This document shows, in pieces, positions 42,103 through 50,516 of a stretch of 64,000 bases of DNA. Each line of letters opens with the position of its first letter. Positions within the stretch are counted from its first letter, which is position 1. A program made the position numbers and the translations under genes. Source of the stretch: Fructobacillus cardui. GTDB taxonomy: Bacteria; Bacillota; Bacilli; Lactobacillales; Lactobacillaceae. Location: assembly GCF_023218935.1 (NCBI RefSeq), contig NZ_JAJIAL010000004.1; one strand, given 5' to 3'. The notes beneath the pieces are model-generated. The model worked only from the letters and a program-made list of their open reading frames with translations, ran no database searches and had not been told where the DNA came from.

Positions 42103-43221
42103 ATGTCAAATGCTCATTCTCAATCAAATAACGGTACCAATCAGACCGTTAGTGCCTTTGCACCACTACTCTTACGTGATGCTCTTTTGGCCAATATCTT
42201 AACAGATGATTATGCCAACATTACCTACTGGGCCGGAAAAGAGTTGGCTCGCCAGTTCCCTGTGGAAACGAGTGCTGATTTGCCTGACTTCTTTGAAAAG
42301 GCTGCTTTTGGTGATTTAACAATCAAATACCAAAGCGGTGATCAGCAGCAATGGCTTCTTTCTGGTGCCATGGTGGAAGACCGGTTGGCAACAAACCACC
42401 AAGCTGATTTTTCATTAGAAACTGGCTTCTTAGCGCAACAGCTGGAGTTGCAAGAAGAAGTTGTGGCGGAAGGAACCTTCCAAGTTTCTGCTCGACAACA
42501 GACAGTAACAGTAACGATTTTGACTGATATGTCTCATAAGATAAGCTCTTTAACCTCTTCTGAACAGGTTGCGCTTCGTGATCGCTTCTTAGACCAGGGC
42601 GAAGAAATCGCCACTGAAGACATTGATAACCCTGAAGCACTCATCGTTAATCGCCAAAGCGTACCGGTTGATGAACCAGCAATCCAAATTAGTGAAGTTG
42701 AGCAGGCCACATCAGAAGCGCCCATCGAAGGTGAGCCAGCAGAATCTGCAGCGCCAATTGAGGCGGAACCAACAACATCGGCGGCTTCAGTAGAAACTAA
42801 CTCAGCAGTATCCACAGCCCCAATGGAGCAGGCAGAACCAACAACATCGGCGGCTTCCTCAAACACCGAACCAACATCTTCCACAGCTTCAACTGAATCT
42901 GAACCAGCGGCATCTACCAGCACAACTGACTCTGAACCGGTCATTAACCAAAGTCAGAGCAAAAAAAGAGCCTTTTCCTTCTTCCGACCAAAGAAGAACC
43001 AAGCAGAATCAACTGCCCCTGTTTCAACAGACCAAGAACAGCAAGAAGCAATCGTTCCTGCACCTGAAAGCGAAAGCGCGACAGTGGCCGCAGAACCAAC
43101 AGACAGCCAGGTAGCCGATACTCTTTCAATCGAGCAATCGATTACAAATTCGTTGTTAGCCTTTGGCCAAGAGCGACGCCAAAAGTTTAGTCAAAAAGAC
43201 AATTCAAGCTTGAACGAATAA
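42103..43221 (+). CDS. YslB-family protein (DUF2507) with long disordered tail
   Basis: 372 residues. About 20-142 are the YslB/DUF2507 domain (APLLLRDALLANIL, YWAGKELARQFPV, then DFFEKAAFGDLTI). Other YslB proteins end near 150 residues. Here about 200 more follow, made almost only of Ala, Ser, Thr, Glu and Pro, with a short basic patch SQSKKRAFSFFRPKKNQ. A 23-base DNA unit is repeated in frame at 69-base distance, showing expansion by duplication. AAAGGA precedes the ATG and a TGC-TATAAT box lies upstream. Its place next to murI is conserved. Confidence 0.88.
   Translation: MSNAHSQSNNGTNQTVSAFAPLLLRDALLANILTDDYANITYWAGKELARQFPVETSADLPDFFEKAAFGDLTIKYQSGDQQQWLLSGAMVEDRLATNHQADFSLETGFLAQQLELQEEVVAEGTFQVSARQQTVTVTILTDMSHKISSLTSSEQVALRDRFLDQGEEIATEDIDNPEALIVNRQSVPVDEPAIQISEVEQATSEAPIEGEPAESAAPIEAEPTTSAASVETNSAVSTAPMEQAEPTTSAASSNTEPTSSTASTESEPAASTSTTDSEPVINQSQSKKRAFSFFRPKKNQAESTAPVSTDQEQQEAIVPAPESESATVAAEPTDSQVADTLSIEQSITNSLLAFGQERRQKFSQKDNSSLNE
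42766..42857 (+). repeat. In-frame 23-base repeats in the yslB tail
   Basis: The same 23 bases occur at 42766-42788 and 42835-42857, coding for EPTTSAAS twice, 69 bases apart. Weaker copies of EP..S.AS continue downstream. Confidence 0.8.
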
Positions 43222-43240
43222 AGCACTAATCGAGACAAAG

Positions 43241-43285
43241 AAAAGAACAGCAACCCCACAATTTTGCGGGTTGCTGTTCTTTTTT
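43241..43285. terminator. Bidirectional terminator between yslB and cshB
   Basis: 16-bp arms AAAAGAACAGCAACCC/GGGTTGCTGTTCTTTT with T-runs on both strands. Confidence 0.9.
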
Positions 43286-43306
43286 AGTACCAAAAGTCAG
43301 ACAGCC

Positions 43307-44665
43307 TTAACCTTCCTTATTTTGGCGACGCGTGTTACGACGATCTTGACGAAGTTCAATTCGACGATCCATTTGACGCTTACGCTTAATCTTATTCTTA
43401 ATTTGACGCTTATAGCCAGGCTTGATGTTCTTCTTCTTTTTCTTGACCATCCCGACCATTTCAGGATCCAACTTATTAGTTGTTGCGTGGCGCTGTGTCC
43501 GGGCCTTACGATCCTTGACCGCCACGATTTCATCCCCACGAATCTGCTTATGAGCAAATTCGATACCGATTTTTTCCAGTTCAGCAATCCGCTCTTCTTC
43601 ATCAGGTCCGGAAAGAGTTACGGCCGTTCCAGCCATACCATTCCGCCCTGTTCGACCGACACGGTGAACGAAGAATTCTAATTCGTCTGGCACACCATCA
43701 TTAATAACGTGCGAAACCCCTTCAATATCGATACCACGAGCAGCTAAATCAGTAGCAACCACGTATTGGTAATCCAGGTGCAAGACACCCTTCATCGTTC
43801 GTCGACGCTCACGTGGCGGAATATCACCATGAATTTCGGCAACCTTGAGCCCTTGACCACGTAAATGCGCAGCCAATTCCTTAGCTCGCTCCTTCGTATT
43901 GGCAAAAATCAGCGCCAAATAAGGATTGAAAATCGTCAACAACTTATCGATGACCTCTTCCTTATCCTTGGACTTCGTTGGCACCAACCAGTTATCAATC
44001 GTATCGGCAATCGTCACTTCCGTTGGAATCGTTTGGAAATCAGGACTGTCCAAATACTTCTTTAAGAACGGCTTCAACTTTTCTGGCATCGTTGCTGAAA
44101 AGACCAACGTTTGCAGGTCCTTTGGCATCGCACCAGCCAAGAAATCAACTTCGTTCAAGAAGCCCATGTCAAGCGTCATATCCGCTTCATCGACAACCAA
44201 AGTCCGCACTTGGTTAACCACCAAGGCACCACTTTGAACCAAATCCTTTAATCGTCCTGGCGTTCCAACAACGATTTGTGCTTGGTGCTTCTCTAACTGA
44301 CGAATCTGGCGGACCTTATCAGTTCCACCGACATATTCGGCAATCGAAACCTTCACCAATTCCATCTTTTCTGCAAATTCGCGGGCAGCCTTAGCAATCT
44401 GAGCAGCCAATTCCCGTGATGGTGTTGTAATCACCACCTGGGTTTGGTTCAATTCTGGTTGCAAAGCGTTAAAAATTGGTACTAAGAAAGCATGCGTCTT
44501 TCCAGACCCTGTCTGTGACTGACCGACAACATCCCCACCACGCAAGATTGTTGGAATCAAGCGCGCCTGGATGGGCGTTGGCTGGTCAAAACCAATCGCC
44601 TTTAAAGCTGAAAGCACTTCCGGCTTTAAATTATATTCACCAAATTGTTGGTTTGTGTTTTTCAT
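43307..44665 (-). CDS. cshB: DEAD-box RNA helicase (CshB type)
   Basis: 452 residues. Q motif FDQPTPIQARLIP, Walker A SQTGSGKTHAF, DEAD as VVDEADMTLDMGF, SAT as FSATMPEKL, and the C-terminal HRVGRTGRNG. The tail is very basic (KKKKKNIKPGYKRQIKNKIK), as in CshB of Bacillus, and should bind RNA. AAAGGA precedes the ATG. It lies 16 bases after nrnA, so the two are one operon. Likely a cold or RNA-structure helper. Confidence 0.93.
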   Translation of the reverse strand: MKNTNQQFGEYNLKPEVLSALKAIGFDQPTPIQARLIPTILRGGDVVGQSQTGSGKTHAFLVPIFNALQPELNQTQVVITTPSRELAAQIAKAAREFAEKMELVKVSIAEYVGGTDKVRQIRQLEKHQAQIVVGTPGRLKDLVQSGALVVNQVRTLVVDEADMTLDMGFLNEVDFLAGAMPKDLQTLVFSATMPEKLKPFLKKYLDSPDFQTIPTEVTIADTIDNWLVPTKSKDKEEVIDKLLTIFNPYLALIFANTKERAKELAAHLRGQGLKVAEIHGDIPPRERRRTMKGVLHLDYQYVVATDLAARGIDIEGVSHVINDGVPDELEFFVHRVGRTGRNGMAGTAVTLSGPDEEERIAELEKIGIEFAHKQIRGDEIVAVKDRKARTQRHATTNKLDPEMVGMVKKKKKNIKPGYKRQIKNKIKRKRQMDRRIELRQDRRNTRRQNKEG

Positions 44666-44681
44666 GTAAAATCCTTTAAAT

Positions 44682-45650
44682 TTAATCGGCTTGGTCTGCC
44701 TTTAAAGCGCTATCCACCCGGTCAATCACCTTTTGGATATCCGCTTCGTTGTATGCCCAGGCACCTGAAGCCATGGGGTGACCCCCACCATCAAAGTCTT
44801 GGGCAATCGTGTTAATGACAACCGACCGTGACCGCAAGCGGACCCGGTAATCACCATTTTCTTGTTCTTCAAAGATTGCCCAGGCCTTGACCTTGTCAAT
44901 CCGTGACGGAATAGAAACGACAAAAGAAGTCCCTGCATTGCCCAGATCAAAGCTATCAATCACATCTCGCTTAAGAATCACGTAGCCGAAACCAGATGGC
45001 AACAGGTTAATATGTTGCATCACATAACCCGAGAACTTCACTGCATTTTCCGACAAAGTCGTCATCGCGTTATAAATCTTTTGATAATCAAAGCCATAGG
45101 TAATCAACTCACCGGCCACATCAAAGGTTTCTTTATCCAATGAATACATAAAGCGACCGGTATCACCGATGATTCCAATATAAAGGTACCGTGCGGCCTT
45201 TTCTGTCATCTTCAGGCTCTTGTCAGCCAAGGCTTGATAAAATTGATAAATCAGAACGGAAGTCGCTGAGGCTTCATCCTCCACCCACTGCCAATCACCG
45301 TAAGGTTCTACGTTGGGATGGTGGTCAATTTTAACGATTTCCAAGCCATTCCGCCAGCGTTGGTCATCAATGCGGGGGTCATTAGCTGTATCGCAAACAA
45401 TGACCAGGGCCTTCTTGTAGGCCGAATCAGGAATCTCATCAGCCAAGGGCTGACCATCCCCAATCCAAGCTAACCCGGGAATTTCCTTCCCAACGGCATA
45501 AATCTTCTTTTCAGGAAAAGATGCCTGCAAAATTGCCTGCAAGCCCAATTGTGATCCGTAAGCATCCGGATCAGGTCGTTGGTGACGGTGAATAATAATG
45601 GTATCGTAACGTTTGATTTGTTCTAAAATATCTTCGTGAATTTTGGCCAT
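44682..45650 (-). CDS. nrnA: Bifunctional oligoribonuclease/pAp phosphatase NrnA-type (DHH family)
   Basis: DHH/DHHA1 phosphoesterase that degrades nano-RNA and pAp; 322 residues. Metal motifs are IIHRHQRPDPDAYGSQLGL, VCDTANDPRID, KIDHHPNVEPYG, GIIGDTGRF and the DHHA1 loop GGGHPMASG. AAAGGG precedes the ATG. It precedes cshB, linking small-RNA turnover with helicase action. Confidence 0.93.
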   Translation of the reverse strand: MAKIHEDILEQIKRYDTIIIHRHQRPDPDAYGSQLGLQAILQASFPEKKIYAVGKEIPGLAWIGDGQPLADEIPDSAYKKALVIVCDTANDPRIDDQRWRNGLEIVKIDHHPNVEPYGDWQWVEDEASATSVLIYQFYQALADKSLKMTEKAARYLYIGIIGDTGRFMYSLDKETFDVAGELITYGFDYQKIYNAMTTLSENAVKFSGYVMQHINLLPSGFGYVILKRDVIDSFDLGNAGTSFVVSIPSRIDKVKAWAIFEEQENGDYRVRLRSRSVVINTIAQDFDGGGHPMASGAWAYNEADIQKVIDRVDSALKADQAD

Positions 45651-45750
45651 ATGCGCCCTTTCAACTCTTATTACTATTCTTTATTATACCGTAAATTCGA
45701 AATTCGTTGTCGGGGCATTTGAAATCAGATTAGACCACTGATTTGACCAA

Positions 45751-46845
45751 TCAATCATAATCAAAGAGCGATAACGATTGAAAGGCTTGTGGACTGACAT
45801 TAGAAAAGGTTAGCCCCAGCAGGCGAATGGCGAAGTCATCTGGATACAAGTCATCAAAGATTGATTGCGCCTTCCTCGCCAAAAAATCAGGATCAAGCTG
45901 AAACGGGTTTGCCTGTGTAATCGACCTGGTCAGCGTATTAAAGTCATCATCACGGACCTTAATATTCAATGTTCGACCAACCAGATGTTTAGACTCCATA
46001 TTCGCCACGACCTTTGTCGCTAAATTCTTGAAGGTCGCCAGAACAGCCGACCGGTCGTGAAGGGGAAATTCAAAGGTTCCCTCTTTTCCAACCGACTGCC
46101 GAATGCGATGGTCTTTCACCTGGCCAAAGTGCGTTGCCCGCGCTTGCCAATACAGTTGGTCACCGAAGGAGCCAAAGTGGATCCGCAGTTCGTCTTGGCT
46201 TAAGGCCCGCAAATCCGCACCCGTTTGAATCCCTAATTTTTCAAACTTTTCTTGTGATTTCTTACCAACACCACGAAAATCCTTAATGGGTAAAGCCGCC
46301 ACGAAGTCCAGTGCCACATCGGCACCAATAACCGTTACTCCGTTTGGCTTGTGGTGTTCAGACCCAAGCTTTGCTAACACCTTATTATAGGAAACCCCCA
46401 CCGAACAAGTTAGTTTCGTTTCCTGCCAGATTCTATGCCGTAACTCGGCTGCCAATGTTGCCCCCGCCATCGGGCTTTGACTGACGTCCAAGTAAGCCTC
46501 ATCAAGGGCAACCGGCTCAACCTTCTCGGTGAATTCGGCAAAGACTTCATGAATCTGGGCTGACACTAATCGATATTTATCAAAATCAGGAGCAACAAAA
46601 ACAGCGTTGGGACAAAGCCGCTTTGCTTCACTCGATCCCATGGCCGAATGAACGCCGGCCTTTCTGGCAATGTAGTTGGCGGTTGCCACGATCCCATGAC
46701 CATGGTGTAAATCAGGATCACGACCAATGATTAAAGGTCCCTTCTTTAAGGTAGGGTTATCGCGCATTTCGACTTGGGCATAAAAAGCATCCAAATCGAC
46801 ATGTAAAATTTTTCGGTCATCAACCGCTTGCAAAAATTCAGCCAT
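45751..46845 (-). CDS. dinB: DNA polymerase IV (Y family)
   Basis: Translesion polymerase; 364 residues. Palm motifs HVDLDAFYAQVEMRDNP and ALDEAYLDVSQS (second acidic pair), then SVGVSYNKVLAKLGSEHHKPNG and little-finger domain. I chose the ATG at 46845 with AAGGGGG upstream; the longer frame would run back through the rplS terminator. No LexA box is visible close by, so it may be constitutively read from its own weak promoter or through the rplS terminator. Confidence 0.94.
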   Translation of the reverse strand: MAEFLQAVDDRKILHVDLDAFYAQVEMRDNPTLKKGPLIIGRDPDLHHGHGIVATANYIARKAGVHSAMGSSEAKRLCPNAVFVAPDFDKYRLVSAQIHEVFAEFTEKVEPVALDEAYLDVSQSPMAGATLAAELRHRIWQETKLTCSVGVSYNKVLAKLGSEHHKPNGVTVIGADVALDFVAALPIKDFRGVGKKSQEKFEKLGIQTGADLRALSQDELRIHFGSFGDQLYWQARATHFGQVKDHRIRQSVGKEGTFEFPLHDRSAVLATFKNLATKVVANMESKHLVGRTLNIKVRDDDFNTLTRSITQANPFQLDPDFLARKAQSIFDDLYPDDFAIRLLGLTFSNVSPQAFQSLSLFDYD

Positions 46846-46885
46846 GCCAGGCTTCCCCCTTCTTTTCAAAACTGATTTTTTTAAA

Positions 46886-46917
46886 AAGAAAAAGCCCCCA
46901 CTATGTGGAAGCTTTTT
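46886..46917 (-). terminator. Terminator after rplS
   Basis: AAAAAGC-CCAC/GTGG-GCTTTTT hairpin on the minus strand, just after the rplS stop. Confidence 0.85.
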
Positions 46918-46924
46918 GCCGTAA

Positions 46925-47287
46925 TCACTTGACGTCGAGACGACGTTCCTTGATACGAGCGGCCTTTCCTTGCAATGCACGCAAGTAGTACAACTTTGCG
47001 CGACGCACGCGGCCCAAACGAGTTACTTCAATCTTGTCAACCCGTGGTGAGTGCAATGGGAACGTACGTTCCACACCAACACCAGAAGAAATCTTACGAA
47101 CAGTATAAGTAGCCTGGATACCAGCACCCTTACGCTTGATAACAACTCCTTCAAAGAGCTGAACACGTTCGCGAGTTCCTTCAACAATTCGTGCGTGGAC
47201 ACGAACTGAATCACCAGCGCGGAATTCAGGAATATCTGTCCGCAATTGGGTTGAAGTTAACTTTTCTAAAATGTTATTTTGACGCAT
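46925..47287 (-). CDS. rplS: 50S ribosomal protein L19
   Basis: 120 residues, complete: FRAGDSVRVHARIVEG, QLFEGVVIKRKGAG, SSGVGVERTFPLHSP and the basic end. L19 sits at the subunit interface. The ATG at 47287 is seven bases after AGGAG; the ATG two codons earlier is too close. trmD and rimM, its usual neighbours, are not here. A promoter and structured leader lie upstream. Confidence 0.98.
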   Translation of the reverse strand: MRQNNILEKLTSTQLRTDIPEFRAGDSVRVHARIVEGTRERVQLFEGVVIKRKGAGIQATYTVRKISSGVGVERTFPLHSPRVDKIEVTRLGRVRRAKLYYLRALQGKAARIKERRLDVK

Positions 47288-47374
47288 TGTCATTCTCCTA
47301 ATCGCTAATCTTACACTCGTCCTTAGACTAACGCACAGCGGATTACCGTTAATTACGGCTTATAGCCAAAGATT
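47288..47374 (-). promoter_or_regulatory. Structured rplS leader, possible L19 autoregulatory element
   Basis: The leader of about 80 bases can form GGCT/AGCC and CCGT/ACGG hairpins before the ribosome site. Firmicutes often have an L19 leader here; I cannot confirm the family match from sequence alone. Confidence 0.4.
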
Positions 47375-47404
47375 AGTATAACAAAAGATGGGTGGTCCTG
47401 TAAA
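47375..47404 (-). promoter_or_regulatory. rplS promoter
   Basis: -35 TTTACA (47404-47399), 18-base spacer, extended -10 TGT-TATACT (47380-47375) on the minus strand. Confidence 0.7.
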
Positions 47405-47518
47405 GGGTAATCCCAAAATCACCCTAGTAGGGGTCTTTCCTGTTTTTCCAACCTTACTTATATCCGATAAATAAAAGCTAGCCTGATTTCTTCCAACGGC
47501 CAAAAATGCCCGTTAAAA

Positions 47519-49222
47519 TTAAGCCTTAATCTTTTCTTCCATCATAGTTTCAAAGTTTTGCAACTTTGCATCCGCTTCGGCCTGCGAATCAGCTACAACA
47601 CCAATGTAGAGCTTCAACTTTGGTTCCGTACCAGATGGGCGGAGCGCAATCCATGAACCATCAGCTAACCAGTACTTCAACACATTAGCCTTTGGCTGTG
47701 GCAACTTCTTCTCTGCTCCAGCTCGATCAATTTGTCTCTGACTCGCAAAATCTTGGGTTGCCAGAACTAATTGATCACCAACCGTTTCCAACTTTTGGTT
47801 GCGGAACTTAGTCATCAAAGCAGCCATTTCTTCATGACCATTGACACCAGGGAAATCAAAGGCAACGGTCTTTTCCTCAAAGTAACCGTGTTGCTCGTAC
47901 AATCTCTTCAAGCCATCCGCAAAGCTCTGTCCCTTTTCCTTGTAGTAGGCAGCCATTTCGGCAAACAAAACCAAAGCCTGGATAGCATCCTTATCATGAG
48001 CAAATGGTTTTACTAAGTAACCAAATGATTCTTCAAAACCGAAGAGGTACGTATAATCCTTCTTCTCTTCAAAGCGGTCAATCATGGCGGCAATATACTT
48101 AAAACCGGTCAACACGTCTAAGGTAGCAACGCCATAGCTCTTAGCAACCTCGCTAGCAAAGCGCGATGAAACAATCGACGTTACAATGGCACCATTTTCA
48201 GGCAATGTCTGATTTTTCTTCTTAGTGGCCAACAAGTAATTGACCATCAAACCGGCAATTTGATTACCAGATAAGACTTGATATGAGCCATCGGCCAAGC
48301 GAACAGCAGCACCCATCCGGTCGGCATCAGGGTCCGTTGCCACGACCAAATCAGCTTCTTCCTTCTTGGCGTATTCAATAGCCAATGATAAAGCGGCTGG
48401 GTCTTCTGGGTTGGGCTTCTTCACCGTTGGGAAGTCCCCATCGAGTTCCGCCTGTTCCTTCACGATTGTGTAGTTGGTAAAGCCTGCTTGTTGCAACGCT
48501 TTTTCACCAATATACTGACCAGTCCCATGCAAAGGGGTGTAGACAAACTTCAAGTCTGCTCCCTCTTTTTGAATCAAATCTTGGTCAACAGAAATTGTTT
48601 TGACCTCTGCCAAATAAGCATTATCCAAGTCATCATCGACTGCTTGAACGTTGGCTTCTGTTTCGTCTTGTGCAATGGCAAACTCATTTTCCACCGCTGC
48701 CATTCCATCGATAACGGCCTGAACGGCTTCAGGAACCATTTGACCCCCATCAGCACCATAAACCTTATAACCATTATCCTGCTTAGGATTGTGTGAGGCC
48801 GTGATCATGATGCCAGCAAAGGCCTTCAAATGCCGAACGGAAAATGACAATTCAGGTGTTGGACGTAATGATGAGAAGCGGTAAACCTTAATCCCATGTG
48901 CTGATAGCACGCGACTTGCTACCTGAGCAAATTCTTTTGAGTGGTGACGAGAGTCAAAGGCAATGACTACCCCTGCCTTTTTAGCAGCGTCCCCGCTTTG
49001 ATCAATGTAAGCAGCCAGTGCTTCCGTAACTAAGGCAACCATCACAACATTAATGCGGTTAGTTCCAACGCCCATTTGACCACGCATACCAGCGGTTCCA
49101 AATGGCAAGTTTTGATAGAAGGCATCCTCTTGTTCAGCTGGACTCAATTGCTTTAATTCAGCTGCCAAATCAGCAGGTAAGTCTGCTTGCTGCCAACGGG
49201 CTAAAGTATCTTGATAAGTCAT
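47519..49222 (-). CDS. pgcA: Alpha-phosphoglucomutase (PgcA type)
   Basis: Interconverts glucose-6-phosphate and glucose-1-phosphate; 567 residues. The phosphoserine loop is TASHNPKQDNGYKVYG, the metal loop ATDPDADRMGAAV, the sugar loop GFEESFGYLV and the phosphate-binding RPSGTEPKLKLYIGV. GAGGAA precedes the ATG. With galU at 54 kb it supplies UDP-glucose for wall and exopolysaccharide. dedA precedes it by two bases in the same operon. Confidence 0.96.
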   Translation of the reverse strand: MTYQDTLARWQQADLPADLAAELKQLSPAEQEDAFYQNLPFGTAGMRGQMGVGTNRINVVMVALVTEALAAYIDQSGDAAKKAGVVIAFDSRHHSKEFAQVASRVLSAHGIKVYRFSSLRPTPELSFSVRHLKAFAGIMITASHNPKQDNGYKVYGADGGQMVPEAVQAVIDGMAAVENEFAIAQDETEANVQAVDDDLDNAYLAEVKTISVDQDLIQKEGADLKFVYTPLHGTGQYIGEKALQQAGFTNYTIVKEQAELDGDFPTVKKPNPEDPAALSLAIEYAKKEEADLVVATDPDADRMGAAVRLADGSYQVLSGNQIAGLMVNYLLATKKKNQTLPENGAIVTSIVSSRFASEVAKSYGVATLDVLTGFKYIAAMIDRFEEKKDYTYLFGFEESFGYLVKPFAHDKDAIQALVLFAEMAAYYKEKGQSFADGLKRLYEQHGYFEEKTVAFDFPGVNGHEEMAALMTKFRNQKLETVGDQLVLATQDFASQRQIDRAGAEKKLPQPKANVLKYWLADGSWIALRPSGTEPKLKLYIGVVADSQAEADAKLQNFETMMEEKIKA

Positions 49223-49224
49223 TC

Positions 49225-49905
49225 TTAAAGTTCCTCTTCCTTTTCTCGACTAGGTTTTGTAATTAATTTAATAATAATTTGCCGAAATCTGAGCGACCGA
49301 ATCACTGCCAATACAAAAATAGCAGCTAACACAATAACGGTGATTGTCACTTCTCTTGGCAACTGCAAGTGGCCAAAATAATAACCAATTGTCACCATAG
49401 TTATTGCCCAGAGGCAGGATGCCAAAACAGACATCCGAAAGTAAGTCGCAAACCGTAACTTCAAACGGTGAGCAGATAGCGGAACGATTGTCCTGACAAA
49501 GGGAACAAAGCGCCCCAAAATAATAAAGAGCAACCAACGCTTCGGATTTAAATTCGCCGAAATTTTTTCGGCAAAGTCACCGTTTACGTGGCGGGCGACC
49601 CAGGGGATTTTATCAATCTGCTTAATCACCCAAGCACCAAACCAGTAATTAATTGAATCACCCATCATCGAGGCGACCGCAAAAATCACCACCAACAAAG
49701 CAAATTCAACCAAAGAGTGATGGCGGCCGGCAAAACCCGCAGCCGTCATTACTAACGCATCAGCCGGAATAAACCCTGTGACAATTCCACCCGTTTCAAT
49801 CAAAATCAAAAAGAACAGAATTGACAATTCAATTACAGAAAAATTGGCATTCGCAGAACTAATATGCGTCAACCAATCCGACACAGCAGCAAAAGCTAGA
49901 ACCAT
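49225..49905 (-). CDS. DedA-family membrane protein
   Basis: About 226 residues with five or six helices. DedA signatures are ETGGIVTGFIPADALVMTAAGF, GDSINYWFGAW and GRFVPFVRTIVPLSAH (the conserved Arg and Pro pair). DedA proteins are proposed phospholipid flippases or proton-dependent transporters. The ATG at 49905 lies 12 bases from AAAGGAG, farther than usual; a TTG 18 codons upstream is the alternative. Adjacent to pgcA. Confidence 0.9.
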   Translation of the reverse strand: MVLAFAAVSDWLTHISSANANFSVIELSILFFLILIETGGIVTGFIPADALVMTAAGFAGRHHSLVEFALLVVIFAVASMMGDSINYWFGAWVIKQIDKIPWVARHVNGDFAEKISANLNPKRWLLFIILGRFVPFVRTIVPLSAHRLKLRFATYFRMSVLASCLWAITMVTIGYYFGHLQLPREVTITVIVLAAIFVLAVIRSLRFRQIIIKLITKPSREKEEEL

Positions 49906-50439
49906 ACAGTCAGGGTACTCCTTTAGAAAAAAGTCTGTCTGAATATCACTACTAGTCAACGCTTTGGGTACATGAATTTGCCCTGAGGGCTAGCAAGATA
50001 CTCATGAATCAGCACATAATAATCAGTAAAAGTTAATACTGATATTATCTCGATAAAATTAAGGCTAAATAAAAAACAGCCTATGTCTATCATACGCTAT
50101 TTCCCCTGCTAAGTCTGCTTTCAAAGCGTAAAAATGCTAGGAATATCAAGGTAAAATCATACTAATTTTTTAAACGTTCATTCGCTCAATCGCTTACTTT
50201 TTCTATCATACACAATTTTTTAACAAATCTTATGCCAAATCAGCCACAACTTTTTAACCAATCTTATGCCAAATCAGCATAAAAATTTTTATCAAGATGT
50301 ACTACAATGGTGGCGGAAAGTGGCAGAATGCAAAACCAGGCGGCCGACTGGGAAATGTTTTCTTTGCTCACTTTTTATAGTAAATAATTGTCTTTGAAAG
50401 GTACTGTTATCAATGTTTTGAAAAAGTTTTCTTTTTCAC
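49906..50439. other. Long regulatory intergenic region before the mannitol dehydrogenase operon
   Basis: About 530 bases without a credible gene. It contains a 28-base direct repeat (50217-50244, 50251-50278), a dyad TTATGC-N7-GCATAA (50264-50282) overlapping the second copy, and AT-rich sequence. It probably holds both the dedA-pgcA and the mannitol dehydrogenase control sites. Confidence 0.6.
50217..50278. repeat. 28-base direct repeat, two copies
   Basis: Copies at 50217-50244 and 50251-50278 differ at one base (AACAAAT versus AACCAAT), with a 34-base period. Each ends in CTTATGCCAAATCAGC. The second copy is extended into a perfect dyad. Confidence 0.8.
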
Positions 50440-50468
50440 TTGACAAAAGTTTGTGCAAATATTATTAT
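50440..50468 (+). promoter_or_regulatory. Strong promoter of the mannitol dehydrogenase operon
   Basis: -35 TTGACA (50440-50445), 17-base spacer, -10 TATTAT (50463-50468). Near-consensus, in line with high expression of the gene. Confidence 0.8.
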
Positions 50469-50516
50469 GTATGTGTAAGTTGTTACAAGGAATTATTCAT
50501 TGGAGGATAACAGAAC

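Noticed and set aside
43271..43681. Plus-strand 136-codon frame opposite cshB
   Set aside because: Antisense shadow of the basic tail codons of the helicase; no ribosome site.
46846..46980. Longer N-terminus for DinB
   Set aside because: It would read through the rplS terminator and into the rplS end; the ATG at 46845 has a good ribosome site and matches the family.
49906..49959. TTG-started N-terminal extension of the DedA protein
   Set aside because: No ribosome site before the TTG; AAAGGAG lies between it and the ATG at 49905.
50120..50145. Possible catabolite-responsive element near TTTCAAAGCGTAAAAA
   Set aside because: Too far from the cre consensus in its right half; not reported as a site.
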